DNA of 64,000 nucleotides from Paenibacillus durus. Lineage in GTDB: Bacteria > Bacillota > Bacilli > Paenibacillales > Paenibacillaceae. Numbering within the stretch: the stretch's first letter is position 1; every line of letters begins with the position of its first letter. This document shows, one piece after another, positions 35,501 to 43,071 of this stretch. The notes beneath the pieces are model-generated. The model did not search any database. It saw nothing but the letters and a program-made list of their open reading frames with translations, and was not told where the DNA came from. The stretch is taken from NCBI RefSeq assembly GCF_000756615.1, contig NZ_CP009288.1, positions 1,426,001 to 1,490,000 on the forward strand. Reading direction: 5' to 3'. The translations under genes and the position numbers were made by a program.

Positions 35501-35713
35501 TGCCGCTGTATAATAACCAGTTCCAGAGCTGTGCATTCTTACCCAATATTCCGTCACGGATGGAGAAAAGGCAGGGGATAATGAGCCGGTCCCTTGATAA
35601 ATAGACACCAGATCGGCATCCGCATCGCTTATTTGAGCCCGTACATACCAAGGAAGAGCTGTAATAAGGATCAAAAACGTAAAGCTGATGAAGAAATACC
35701 TTGCGAGTCTCAC
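32519..35713 (-). CDS. Large cell-surface protein: cadherin-like repeats, X2 domain, FN3, three SLH domains
   Basis: The predicted precursor is 1064 aa. Domain order: signal peptide (about 1-28); three cadherin-like beta-sandwich units (about 33-335; each ends in TYTI-V- and contains LSPAF/LSPGF); an X2-like module (INPASGTFDKYSSNTAEGHY, about 340-430); two fibronectin type III domains (about 435-610); an acidic Asn/Gly linker; a domain of unknown type; and three SLH motifs at the C-end (about 870-1060; YAPNQDITRAEFAAILVRGL, FHPTDKVTREQAMTMISKAM). SLH motifs bind the pyruvylated secondary wall polymer, so the protein is displayed on the surface. A carbohydrate or adhesion role is inferred. 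GTG 35713 fits the SD spacing better than GTG 35719. Confidence 0.9.
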   Translation of the reverse strand: MRLARYFFISFTFLILITALPWYVRAQISDADADLVSIYQGTGSLSPAFSPSVTEYWVRMHSSGTGYYTAAIPANSGAAMEYSMNGGSWTGLPSNTSTGYLPTNRGDNTFQFKVTSADLTATKTYTIHVYYPLTNDADLIDLHSDDATLSPGFQSSVMNYTAHVPYTTSSISFTGVLDDPAASLTINGTAATDGAASSSIPLNVGSNTIVIVTASYDLTANKTYTITVTRAAPSTNAGLSNLSVPGNMLSPAFATGTNAYTLASVAYAADSLTVIPTAADPASTVKVRVNGGSYMTVTNGHGIDVPLTPGSNLITIEVTAEDPGYIKRYTISVTRLQDSTINPASGTFDKYSSNTAEGHYQDVVTTLTLNGNTLSAIKLDDTILEPSSYTLSANTVTIHKEYLATLKTGNHVITFVMNKGTNALFTLFVKDTTPPALNSAVAGDGHVQLAWSPVDGSTGYKIYQSLTSGTYGPEAATVTGSTYDFDVTGLTNGTTSYFVIKATNPGGDSAASNEVSATPRTVPAAPTDVSAIAGNSQATVSFTAPSNNGGSPIIGYEVIASPGNIIAEGTSSPITVTGLSNGTAYTFTVKAVNSAGKSAGSAVSNVIIPGPSSNAGDGNGNDSGTRGNEDNDTPANPVTTGTASAVVNILVNGEAKNWGLATTTRVNNQSVTTISLDPAKFMELFEAASPGTIITFPFSPGSDVVIGEFNGQMIKTLEQNQAVVKIQTDQATYTLPAQQINIESISKQLGQSALLQDLVVQIEIAAPSADMLQTIENAAFKGNFKLVAPPLNFTVRAAYHDSSLEVSRFNAYVERTIAISDSVPNSIDANQVTTGIVVEPDGSVYSMPTKLAVMDGKYYAKIKSLSGSTYAIISHPVEFQDAASHWAKSAINDLGSRMIINGFDNGRYAPNQDITRAEFAAILVRGLGVKLVNGGTAFPDVKASDWYSDAIQTAYANQLLSGFEDGSFHPTDKVTREQAMTMISKAMTLTGLKTKLLTQEINAALAPFKDAANASNWAKESIADCLQSGMVTGRNEMELAPKAFITRAEVAVIIQRFLQKSELI

Positions 35714-35892
35714 AAACACCTCTCCTTTCTTATTTAAACTATTATGTAAGAATTATTCTTACTATATCATATCGGTTATTTATTTTGAGTAAGTTAGTTA
35801 TCTTACGGACGTAAAGAATAAGGGTTTACACAAATGGTAATAATTGATATCCTATCGATAAATGAAAACGCGATGATGAGAAGAGTACGGAA

Positions 35893-36150
35893 ATCACGTT
35901 CTTGCACAGAGAGCTCCGGCAGGTGAAAAGGAGCCAAGAGCGATTTCCCGAACCAAGCCTCTGAGCAGCATGCCGGAATCTTTAAAGGGGATGGCGTGAC
36001 GGGAGCTCCCGTTATTGAGCTAGAGTATAAGCATTGCCTGCAATGCCGTACTTAAAGAGGTTAATATGGCGACATATTAATGAACCTGGGGTGGCACCGC
36101 GACAACTTCGTCCCCAAGACATGAAGTCTTGGAGGTGAAGTTTTTTTTGT
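35893..36150 (+). promoter_or_regulatory. T-box riboswitch upstream of glutaminyl-tRNA synthetase
   Basis: The conserved T-box GGGTGGCACCGCG lies at 36089-36101. It is followed by a terminator, ACTTCGTCCCCAAGAC pairing with GTCTTGGAGGTGAAGT, ending in eight T residues (to about 36149). Stem I is closed by CAGAG (35907) and CTCTG (35959-35963), and just inside the 3' side CAA (35954-35956) is placed as specifier, the Gln codon. Uncharged tRNA-Gln should stabilise the antiterminator and allow glnS transcription. Stem I spans only about 57 nt, shorter than the usual form. Confidence 0.9.
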
Positions 36151-36191
36151 ATCGGATGATCACTTAACAAGTTCATTAGGAGGAGTCGACA

Positions 36192-37871
36192 TTGAGTAGC
36201 CTCAAGGAGCATTACACCGAGAATTTTTTATTAAGGCTGATTAGTGAGGAGCTTGAGAAGAGTCCATTTGGCAGGGACATGTGCACGCGATTTCCTCCCG
36301 AACCCAATGGTTATCTTCATATCGGAAACGCCTACGCCATAAACACGAATTTTACAACAGCCCAAAGGTTTAACGGAACGTTCAATTTACGCTTTGACGA
36401 TACGAATCCCCTTAAGGAGGACACTCAGTATGTCAATGCGATTATCGAGGATATCAAGTGGCTCGGCTATGATCCGGGAAAACATATTTATTATGGCTCA
36501 GACTACTCGGACGAAATCTATAACGCCGCAGTTACATTGATCAAACGCGGGAAGGCCTACGTCTGTGACTTGACACCGAGCGAAGTGACGGAGTATCGAG
36601 GGACTTTGACGGAGCCTGGCAAGAACAGCCCTTACCGAAACCGGTCCGTAGAGGAAAATCTGGAGCTTTTTGCAAAAATGAAAAACGGCAACTTCCCCGC
36701 TTCTTCAAAGGTCGTTCGCGCGAAAATTGATATGGACTCGCCCAATTTGAATCTGCGTGATCCTGTGATTTACCGAATTATCTATGCTGAGCATTACAGG
36801 ACTGGAAATGAATGGTGCATCTATCCGATGTACGATTTTGCTCATCCTATCCAAGATGCGATTGAGGGCATCACCTATTCCCTATGCTCAATTGAATTCA
36901 AAGACCACCGTCCCTTGTATGAATGGGTCTTAAAGGAGCTTGGTACCCCTGAGCCTCCGCGGCAAAGGGAGTTCGGCCGGCTGAACTTAACGGGTGTAGT
37001 CACAAGCAAACGATTTTTGAGGCAGCTGGTAGAAGGAGGCTTCGTCGACGGCTGGAATGATCCCAGGCTTCCGACGATTCGAGGCTTAAGAAGAAGAGGC
37101 TTCACGCCGGAAAGCATACGCCGCTTTATTGAGGAGATCGGCAGCATCCGAACCCAAAGCACGGTAGATATTTCGCTCTTGGATCATTGCGTCAGGCAGG
37201 ATTTAAAAGCAAAAACGGTTAGCGTCATGGGTGTCTTGCACCCTTTGAAGGTCGTCATTAGCAACTACCCTGAGGATGAGGCGGAACGATTAACGATTGA
37301 GAACAACAGCGAAAACGAGGCGCTGGGGAAAAGAGAGGTTCCTTTTTCCAAAACGATTTATATCGAGCGGGACGATTTTATGGAGCAGCCATCCAAGGGC
37401 TTCCATCGGCTTAGTCCGAATGGAGAGGTGAGGCTGAAGGGGGCGTATTTTATTAGATGCGAAGAAGTGATCAAAGACGGCGATACGGGTGAAATTACGG
37501 AACTGCGCTGCACTTACGACCCGTTTACGAAGAGCGGCACGGGGTTTACCGGGCGTAAGGTGAAGGGGACGATTCATTGGGTATCTGCGGAACATGCGGT
37601 TAAGGTTGATGTTAATCTTTATGAGAAGCTGCTGCTTGATCAAGATATTCCGAAGGAGGGCAGCGGGGATTGGACAACGATGATCAACCCTGACTCGTTA
37701 GTTACCATAAAGGACGTCTTAATGGAGCCTTCCATTGAACATGCCCGCCCGGAACAGAAATTCCAATTCTTCCGTCACGGTTATTTTTGCGTCGATAAGA
37801 AGTGTAGTACCGGTGATCGGCTTGTATTTAACCGTGTCGTACCGTTAAAGGATACTTGGGGTAAAAGATGA
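36192..37871 (+). CDS. glnS: Glutaminyl-tRNA synthetase
   Basis: The 559-aa class I synthetase charges tRNA-Gln with glutamine in the cytoplasm. FPPEPNGYLHIGN holds the HIGH motif as HIGN (His43-Asn46). RFDDTNPLKEDTQYVNAIIE and HPIQDAIEGITYSLCSIEF are GlnRS/GluRS core, and VTSKR (270-274) stands for KMSKS. The C-terminal anticodon-binding beta-barrels are present. Most Bacillota make Gln-tRNA with GatCAB, so a GlnRS is a notable, probably acquired, gene. It starts at TTG 36192 with AGGAGGA before it. A T-box with a CAA specifier controls it. The HIGN and VTSKR variants differ from the usual motifs. Confidence 0.93.
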   Translation: MSSLKEHYTENFLLRLISEELEKSPFGRDMCTRFPPEPNGYLHIGNAYAINTNFTTAQRFNGTFNLRFDDTNPLKEDTQYVNAIIEDIKWLGYDPGKHIYYGSDYSDEIYNAAVTLIKRGKAYVCDLTPSEVTEYRGTLTEPGKNSPYRNRSVEENLELFAKMKNGNFPASSKVVRAKIDMDSPNLNLRDPVIYRIIYAEHYRTGNEWCIYPMYDFAHPIQDAIEGITYSLCSIEFKDHRPLYEWVLKELGTPEPPRQREFGRLNLTGVVTSKRFLRQLVEGGFVDGWNDPRLPTIRGLRRRGFTPESIRRFIEEIGSIRTQSTVDISLLDHCVRQDLKAKTVSVMGVLHPLKVVISNYPEDEAERLTIENNSENEALGKREVPFSKTIYIERDDFMEQPSKGFHRLSPNGEVRLKGAYFIRCEEVIKDGDTGEITELRCTYDPFTKSGTGFTGRKVKGTIHWVSAEHAVKVDVNLYEKLLLDQDIPKEGSGDWTTMINPDSLVTIKDVLMEPSIEHARPEQKFQFFRHGYFCVDKKCSTGDRLVFNRVVPLKDTWGKR

Positions 37872-37924
37872 GGCTCAGATAATGACTCGGTACCTTAAGA
37901 AGACTTTTGCTTGCGGAAAAAGAG

Positions 37925-37960
37925 CCGCCCCTCCGCCGATTTGGCGGAAGGGGCGATTTC
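37925..37960. terminator. Bidirectional terminator between glnS and the Ig-like gene
   Basis: GCCCCTCCGCC pairs with GGCGGAAGGGGC. The T-run is better on the minus strand (CTCTTTTTCC), serving the convergent gene. Confidence 0.7.
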
Positions 37961-37976
37961 AAGAAATATAAACTTG

Positions 37977-38447
37977 TTACTGAACGGTAAAATCAACGGT
38001 TTGAGTGGAACCTAATGTATAGCCATTGTAGGCTACCAAGCCTGGGTCAATGATGATTTGATAACTGTTGCCACTTACCAGATTTGCATCAAAAAAGAGG
38101 TTCCGTTTTTCAATACTAAAGGGTGAGCCGTCTCCCAATCTATATACACTTATCGATTCCATGGTTTGGGTGGTTGTATTTTTTAGATGTATGTAATTCT
38201 GATTGGTAGATAAATTAGCGGCGACATTATGGTTAAATTGAAGTTCAATATGTTGTAACCCGGAAGGTACACTCGTATTGTTAATTAATGATACACCGGG
38301 CGTTGCTGTTTCTCCGCTAATTGTGCATAGGTTGGCATCATAAAAGGTTACAGTAGGGTCAGCAGCAAGAGCGGTACTTGCAAAAAAGCAGAGCATTAAT
38401 AGTGATATTACAAAAGTACTAATTAGTTTTTTTTGTTTATGAAGCAT
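37977..38447 (-). CDS. Secreted small Ig-like (SbsA-type) protein
   Basis: The 156-aa precursor has a signal sequence ending in ALA-AD near residue 28. The rest is a beta-sandwich-like domain: HIELQFNHNVAANLSTNQNY and FDANLVSGNSYQIIIDPGLV follow the pattern of bacterial Ig-like domains of the SbsA type, which are usually single modules in larger surface proteins. Here the domain stands alone, so the protein is probably released. The function is not known. GGGAGTGG precedes ATG 38447. The region upstream contains the 10-bp repeat. Confidence 0.72.
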   Translation of the reverse strand: MLHKQKKLISTFVISLLMLCFFASTALAADPTVTFYDANLCTISGETATPGVSLINNTSVPSGLQHIELQFNHNVAANLSTNQNYIHLKNTTTQTMESISVYRLGDGSPFSIEKRNLFFDANLVSGNSYQIIIDPGLVAYNGYTLGSTQTVDFTVQ

Positions 38448-38550
38448 TCTTTTCCACTCCCTATAAATTCATAGTTTTAGTTAAATCACTCGTATGCAGC
38501 TTAAAGTTATGCCATCCTTTGGACTATCCCCCTTTATGTAAAAAGCAGAT

Positions 38551-38600
38551 TTGTTATGTTTTGTTATGTTTAGTTATAACTAGTTATGTTTAGTTGTATC
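38551..38600. repeat. Five-copy 10-bp tandem repeat
   Basis: Five successive 10-mers, TTGTTATGTT, TTGTTATGTT, TAGTTATAAC, TAGTTATGTT and TAGTTGTATC, share the core TWGTTATGTT. The period equals one DNA helix turn. It lies between two divergent genes (Ig-like protein and spo0M), about 104 bp from the first start and 127 bp from the second. The rest of 38448-38726 has no gene. Confidence 0.65.
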
Positions 38601-38726
38601 TTAGCATGGTTGTGTATTTAATTCAATAATCAATTTGATATAGCTGAAACGAATTAACCGGATGCTGCGTAATGCATAGCATGAACGTATTACAAGGATT
38701 CAATATTGCGGAGGTGGAACCGGTAC

Positions 38727-39500
38727 ATGTCTATGTTCAAAAAGGTATTGGCAAGCGTCGGCATCGGGTCGGCTAAAGTTGACACTCGGCTGGAGGAGGC
38801 GCGGGTAGTGGCTGGCGGTACGCTGCGCGGAGTAGTATCCATTCGCGGGGGCCAGGTGGAGCAGCAAATTGACAAGATTTATATTTATGTGAAGACTCAG
38901 TATGAAAAAGAAGAAAATGATAAAAAGGTAACGCACGAAACTGAAATCGCACGCATCCTCATTACCGAGGGATTTTTGCTGCAGGCAGGGGAGGTTCGGG
39001 AAATTCCGTTTGAAATTACCGTTCCTGAGCGTACGCCTGTATCGTACCGCCATACACCGGTATGGCTGATGACTGGGCTGGATATCAAGATGGCGCTTGA
39101 TCCAAGCGACCATGATTATCTAGAGGTACTGCCGAGCGATAACATGCAGGTGGTGTTCGGCGCGCTGGATGAGCTGGGCTTCAGGCTGCGTGAAGTTTCC
39201 AATGAGTATGCTCCCCGTCTTGGCGCCGGCTTGCCTTTTGTACAGGAGTTCGAGTATGTGCCGACCCGCGAGTTTCGCGGTGCGCTGGATGAACTTGAAG
39301 TGATGTTCTTTCCACGGGGCGACAATTTGGAGCTGTACATCCAGATTGACCGCAGAGCTCGCGGACTTGGCGGTTTCTTGTCAGAAGCCATGGGCACGGA
39401 TGAGAGCTTTATCCGCGTGACCTTTACCGGTAATGATCTGCGCCGCGGCGTACATGAGGTGTCGAGCCGGTTATATGAACTAATCTCCCGATACAGCTAA
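38727..39500 (+). CDS. spo0M: Spo0M family sporulation control protein
   Basis: The predicted product is 257 aa with an arrestin-like beta-sandwich. The opening FKKVLASVGIGSAKVDTRLE, the internal IPFEITVPERTPVSYRHTPV, and VFGALDELGFRLREV are typical Spo0M text. Spo0M influences entry into sporulation and cytoskeletal events in Bacillus. ATG 38727 has GGAGGTGG nine bases upstream; the frame extends to 38706 but without an SD. It is monocistronic and followed by a terminator. The 10-bp tandem repeat upstream may act in its control. Confidence 0.92.
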   Translation: MSMFKKVLASVGIGSAKVDTRLEEARVVAGGTLRGVVSIRGGQVEQQIDKIYIYVKTQYEKEENDKKVTHETEIARILITEGFLLQAGEVREIPFEITVPERTPVSYRHTPVWLMTGLDIKMALDPSDHDYLEVLPSDNMQVVFGALDELGFRLREVSNEYAPRLGAGLPFVQEFEYVPTREFRGALDELEVMFFPRGDNLELYIQIDRRARGLGGFLSEAMGTDESFIRVTFTGNDLRRGVHEVSSRLYELISRYS

Positions 39501-39563
39501 TAATGAATGCAGAACAAGCCTGACTTCATTAGAAAGTGCACCCTTTAGAATGGACATCGGATA

Positions 39564-39607
39564 ACCCCCTGGTTAATTCGATGAAATTCTAGGGGGTGTG
39601 TTTTTTT
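39564..39607 (+). terminator. Rho-independent terminator after spo0M
   Basis: ACCCCCT pairs with AGGGGGT around a 20-nt loop, then GTGTTTTTTTA. Confidence 0.75.
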
Positions 39608-39701
39608 ATGCCTGGCAAAAGTACAGAACCAATAGGCGAAAGCACTTGCACTTATATAGATAGGGCATATATTAGTGTAGAAAATTGAAGGAGGGATAGC
39701 G

Positions 39702-39785
39702 ATGAGCGGTTATGCAGGGTTCACCTCTACTACTGTTGTCTTAGTGCTTTTCATTCTGTTGGTGATTGTTCTGAAGACATTCTAA
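39702..39785 (+). CDS. YjcZ family small sporulation protein
   Basis: This 27-aa peptide begins MSGYAGFTSTT and continues as one hydrophobic helix (VVLVLFILLVIVLKTF), as in the YjcZ/YuzJ family of small membrane peptides found in spore formers. GGAGGG precedes the ATG. Such peptides are usually made during sporulation. It is followed by a perfect hairpin. It is short, but SD, composition and terminator agree. Confidence 0.82.
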   Translation: MSGYAGFTSTTVVLVLFILLVIVLKTF

Positions 39786-39801
39786 GATGACCACGCTTAA
39801 A

Positions 39802-39837
39802 AAGTAAGAGCCTACTTCACCGTGTAGGCTCTTACTT
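39802..39837. terminator. Bidirectional terminator after the YjcZ-like gene
   Basis: AAGTAAGAGCCTAC and GTAGGCTCTTACTT form a perfect 14-bp stem between two convergent genes. Confidence 0.82.
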
Positions 39838-39841
39838 CATG

Positions 39842-40150
39842 TTATGTGTACAATAAAGTGATCACAAGCAGCTCGTAAAGAACAAGGGTCAGAATCGCTT
39901 CATCATACGGATTATAGAAAGCACGATTTCCCCCATGCCTTGGAACTGCCAAATGCAAGAAACCTCTCTCACAACTCATGATTCTCCCCGTGACCACCTG
40001 ACCGTCGATTGTTTCAATCCTGACATATTGATTCGTATGTTGTCTGCATATATTGTGCAAATGGCTTCTAACGGATTTTAAGTTCTGAATTGGATTGCTG
40101 TCTGCTTGATACAGTACTTTTTGTTGAGGACCTCCCATTTGAATACTCAT
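39842..40150 (-). CDS. Hypothetical protein with an Sm-like barrel pattern
   Basis: I do not recognise a family for this 102-aa protein. The middle (NQYVRIETIDGQVVTGRIMS, GFLHLAVP) reads like the strands of an Sm/Hfq-like barrel, with the 'I-t-dGqvvtG' turn typical of LSM folds. The end is hydrophobic (ILTLVLYELLVITLLYT) and might anchor it in the membrane. The start was set at ATG 40150; GGGAGG is 11 bases before. GTG 40162 is possible too. A related role in spore formation would fit the neighbours but is not shown. Confidence 0.65.
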   Translation of the reverse strand: MSIQMGGPQQKVLYQADSNPIQNLKSVRSHLHNICRQHTNQYVRIETIDGQVVTGRIMSCERGFLHLAVPRHGGNRAFYNPYDEAILTLVLYELLVITLLYT

Positions 40151-40190
40151 GGTTATCACCACCTCCCTTTGGAACTAACACATAATATGC

Positions 40191-40592
40191 CTATTGCAGG
40201 TACGTGGTTCTTTCCGTTCGCTGAACATTCACCACTTTAGGTTGTTTTGAGAACAGATTTGTAAATGTAACAGTGTAGCTGTGATAGGGAGGATTATGTG
40301 CGCCTTCAAAGGTCGTTACTTTTAAAGTAGCCTCCCAGTAATATTGGCCTTGTTCCAATCTTTTGATCTCAACCAATTTGTCGACCATGAACTGTCTGTC
40401 GTCATCGTACCCAGCAAGGACTTTGCCGATTGGGTCGAATAAAGACCAGATAAACGCGTCTCTCAGGACATCGCACTGTGCCTGAACGTTCTCTTGGGGG
40501 CCATTAACTGATTCCATTGCAAAGATTTGGGGCGGAGCATTAACAGTCAGGAGAGAAGCGAGAAGAACAGTTGTCAATCTTTTTTGCAGCAT
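40191..40592 (-). CDS. Secreted DUF3888 family protein
   Basis: The 133-aa precursor has a signal sequence ending near IFA-ME (residue 25). The mature part shows the DUF3888 pattern: LRDAFIWSLFDPIGKVLAGY, VDKLVEIKRLEQGQYYWEAT, and TTFEGAHNPPYHSYTVTF. The 'GAHNPPY' run is the clearest mark. The family is found in spore-forming Bacillota; its function is unknown. AGGAGGT lies before the ATG. The next gene on the same strand ends 40 bp downstream, so both may share a transcript. Confidence 0.82.
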   Translation of the reverse strand: MLQKRLTTVLLASLLTVNAPPQIFAMESVNGPQENVQAQCDVLRDAFIWSLFDPIGKVLAGYDDDRQFMVDKLVEIKRLEQGQYYWEATLKVTTFEGAHNPPYHSYTVTFTNLFSKQPKVVNVQRTERTTYLQ

Positions 40593-40852
40593 GGTCTTTA
40601 CCTCCTTTGACGGAGTTATTTTACTCTCGCCGTTTTAACACTATCCAGAAGCTTGTCAAAGGACGATGGGTAACTGGATGGTTTTAGCTTGCGACAAGTA
40701 AAAGCCTCTCCGCGTTCGGATGCGGCCTTGCTGGCTTTCCGTTCTTGGCGGCAGCCTGCTGAGCCTGGACCTCATGAAGTATCGTTCCCCGCATTGTTGT
40801 GCTATTCTTCCATGTTATAATTATCCAAATGGACTTTTATGGAAGGTGACGC

Positions 40853-42130
40853 ATGAGAAAAAAGATTCTGCTGATTCAGCCGGAGAACGAAAAGATCAAC
40901 CGGTTCAGAAGGAAGCAGTTCAACAACTTCGTCCAGATCACGATGCCGTATTTGGCGGGGTTCATTGATGAGAGCAAGTATCAGATCACGCTTGTAGATG
41001 AGTACCGGCAAAAAATCCCCTTCCGCCGCACGTTTGATCTGGTAGCTATTACCGTGAATACGCCGAACGCCTACCACTGCTACCAAATTGCGGAGAAGTT
41101 CCGGGCACAAGGGGCCAAGGTGGTCATGGGCGGACCGCATGTTACGCTGCTGCCAGAGGAGGCTTCCGGGCACTGCGACAGTATCCTGATCGGTGAAGCG
41201 GAGGAGACCTGGCCGGAGTTTCTGGAGGATTTTCATAAAGGAAAAGAACGGGCTGTCTACCGCTCGGAGGGTATTCCGAATTTGAAGAGCATCCCGCTGC
41301 CGAGATGGGATCTCTTAAATAGAAGCAGACTGATGAAGGGCGCGGTGTTCGCGACACGAGGGTGCCCTTACCGCTGCGCATACTGCAATCTGAAGCAAAT
41401 TTATCACGACCGTTTCCGTGTCCGTCCAATCCCGGAAGTGATCCGCGAAATTTCGCTGATGAAATCGAAGTTTTTCGTGTTCTGGGATGATAATTTCTTT
41501 GCGGATAAAGCCCATGCCATCGAACTGATGGAGAGTCTAAAGCCCTTGGGCAAAAAATGGGCCGCACAGGTGACCCTCGCCGATTGCAATGACGATGAAC
41601 TGCTGAAACGGGCGGGAGAAGCGGGCTGTCTGTATCTGTTCGTTGGGCTGGAGTCCTTCTCGCCATCCGCACTGCGGGGCGTCAACAAAGGGATCAACCG
41701 GGTCGATTCGTACCGTGAAATCACCCAAAAGCTGCACAAGCACAAGATCATGATTCAGGCGGGCATTGTATTCGGCTTTGACGAGGATACTCCGGCAACC
41801 TTCCGGGATACGCTCGCGGCCTGCGAGGAACTGGGGATCGACGGGGTTACTGTCAGCCTGCTTACGCCCCTGCCCCGGACACCCGTGTATGCTGGAATGA
41901 AGCAGGAGCAGCGGCTGCTGAATGAAGACTGGAGTCTGTACAACGGCAAGACGGACGTCGTATTCCATCCCCGGAATATGACTTCGGAAGAGCTGCTTAA
42001 GGGCTATCTCGATTTCCGCCGCCGTTTCTATTCGCTGCCATCCTTTATCAGACGGATGCGGGTTTCCAGGACGCATCTCTTCTACAATTTTATTATAAAC
42101 CTGGGATACCGATTGGCCCTCAAGCGTTAA
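40853..42130 (+). CDS. B12-binding-domain radical SAM protein
   Basis: The 425-aa protein has an N-terminal cobalamin-binding-like Rossmann domain (FDLVAITVNTPNAYHCYQIA, KVVMGGPHVTLLPEEA). The radical SAM core follows, with the cluster motif CPYRCAYC (Cys171, Cys175, Cys178) and the usual GVESFSP-like strand (LYLFVGLESFSPSALRGVNK). The DXHH cobalamin contact is absent, so B12 may not bind. Enzymes of this class use SAM radicals to modify lipids, tRNA, hopanoids or antibiotics. The substrate is unknown and no cluster surrounds it. AAGGTGA precedes ATG 40853. Confidence 0.9.
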   Translation: MRKKILLIQPENEKINRFRRKQFNNFVQITMPYLAGFIDESKYQITLVDEYRQKIPFRRTFDLVAITVNTPNAYHCYQIAEKFRAQGAKVVMGGPHVTLLPEEASGHCDSILIGEAEETWPEFLEDFHKGKERAVYRSEGIPNLKSIPLPRWDLLNRSRLMKGAVFATRGCPYRCAYCNLKQIYHDRFRVRPIPEVIREISLMKSKFFVFWDDNFFADKAHAIELMESLKPLGKKWAAQVTLADCNDDELLKRAGEAGCLYLFVGLESFSPSALRGVNKGINRVDSYREITQKLHKHKIMIQAGIVFGFDEDTPATFRDTLAACEELGIDGVTVSLLTPLPRTPVYAGMKQEQRLLNEDWSLYNGKTDVVFHPRNMTSEELLKGYLDFRRRFYSLPSFIRRMRVSRTHLFYNFIINLGYRLALKR

Positions 42131-42223
42131 GCGGGAAGTCCGCAAGCTGAGGGCTTATTTGCGTTGGTTTTAATGTATCGTTACTCCTGTGAGGAGAAGT
42201 GCTTGGATTGTGGGCTAACTAGA

Positions 42224-42420
42224 GAGCTGAGCGGGAAAAAGCGGAGCTTATCAGAGCCAAAACCGCGTATCTACGCGAATAAAAGGGATTTTCTCCCTCT
42301 TAATAGAAGCAATTCCTTAGAATAGGCCCTTTTCTCAGAAATAAGATGGAGCTTTTCCCGTTTGTTACTCTGAATACGTCCCCGAGGGGAGGATAAACGG
42401 GAGCTTTTCCAGTCTAAATT
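42224..42420. repeat. Second copy-cluster of the dispersed intergenic repeat
   Basis: Units such as AGCGGGAAAAAGCGGAGC, AAAGGGATTTTCTCCCTC, AGATGGAGCTTTTCCCGTT and ACGGGAGCTTTTCC alternate in orientation. They resemble the group at 13973-14162. No coding content is visible in 42131-42489. Confidence 0.5.
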
Positions 42421-42489
42421 TCTAAAAAAAGCGAACGAAATATCCGGTACTCTCCAATATAGAGTGTAAGACCGAAGGGGGAATGGCGG

Positions 42490-43071
42490 ATGAATCATCC
42501 AAAACAAGATTCGGAGCTCGCAGCGCTTGTGCTTGCCGGCAGCCGTGAAGCGTACAGCGAGCTGTATGAAAGAACAATAACCGAGGTGTATCGAACCGTC
42601 CGTTTCCTCATTGGCGAGTCATCCGATACGGATGATGTCGTCCAGGAGATTTATATTCAGGCCTACCGGTCTCTTGGGCAGTATGATGCGGCCCGGCCTT
42701 TCCGTTCGTGGCTGATGGGGGTGGCTATGCGGCAGATCCGGGCATACCGGAGAAAGAGGTGGAATCATATCCGCCTGATTAAAAAAGCGCAGCAGAGCAT
42801 CATCGCGGCTTACGATTTTTCGGGGGAAGTGGTTGATAAAATATCGTACCGTCCCCTGATTACAAGCGTGGAACGCCTTCCGTTCAAGCTGAAGCAGGTC
42901 GTGATTCTGCACTATTTGAATGAGTACTCCCAGGAGGAAATTGCGGATGCGCTGGGCATCCCTCTTGGAACGGTAAAATCCCGTATTCACGCCGCTTTAA
43001 AGAAGCTGCGCAGCAAGCGGAGCAGCGAGATTTTGCTTAGGGGAAAGGTGGAGGATTTGCATGAAGCTTGA
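42490..43071 (+). CDS. ECF subfamily RNA polymerase sigma-70 factor
   Basis: The 193-aa protein has region 2 with DTDDVVQEIYIQAYRSLGQY then FRSWLMGVAMRQIRAYRRKR, and region 4 with LPFKLKQVVILHYLNEYSQE and EIADALGIPLGTVKSRIHAA. It directs RNA polymerase to stress promoters. Its stop overlaps the next gene's ATG by 11 bases, which is the classical sigma/anti-sigma arrangement. An autoregulated promoter is expected upstream, in 42421-42480, but I could not define its elements. GGGGGAATG is found just before the ATG. Confidence 0.93.
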   Translation: MNHPKQDSELAALVLAGSREAYSELYERTITEVYRTVRFLIGESSDTDDVVQEIYIQAYRSLGQYDAARPFRSWLMGVAMRQIRAYRRKRWNHIRLIKKAQQSIIAAYDFSGEVVDKISYRPLITSVERLPFKLKQVVILHYLNEYSQEEIADALGIPLGTVKSRIHAALKKLRSKRSSEILLRGKVEDLHEA

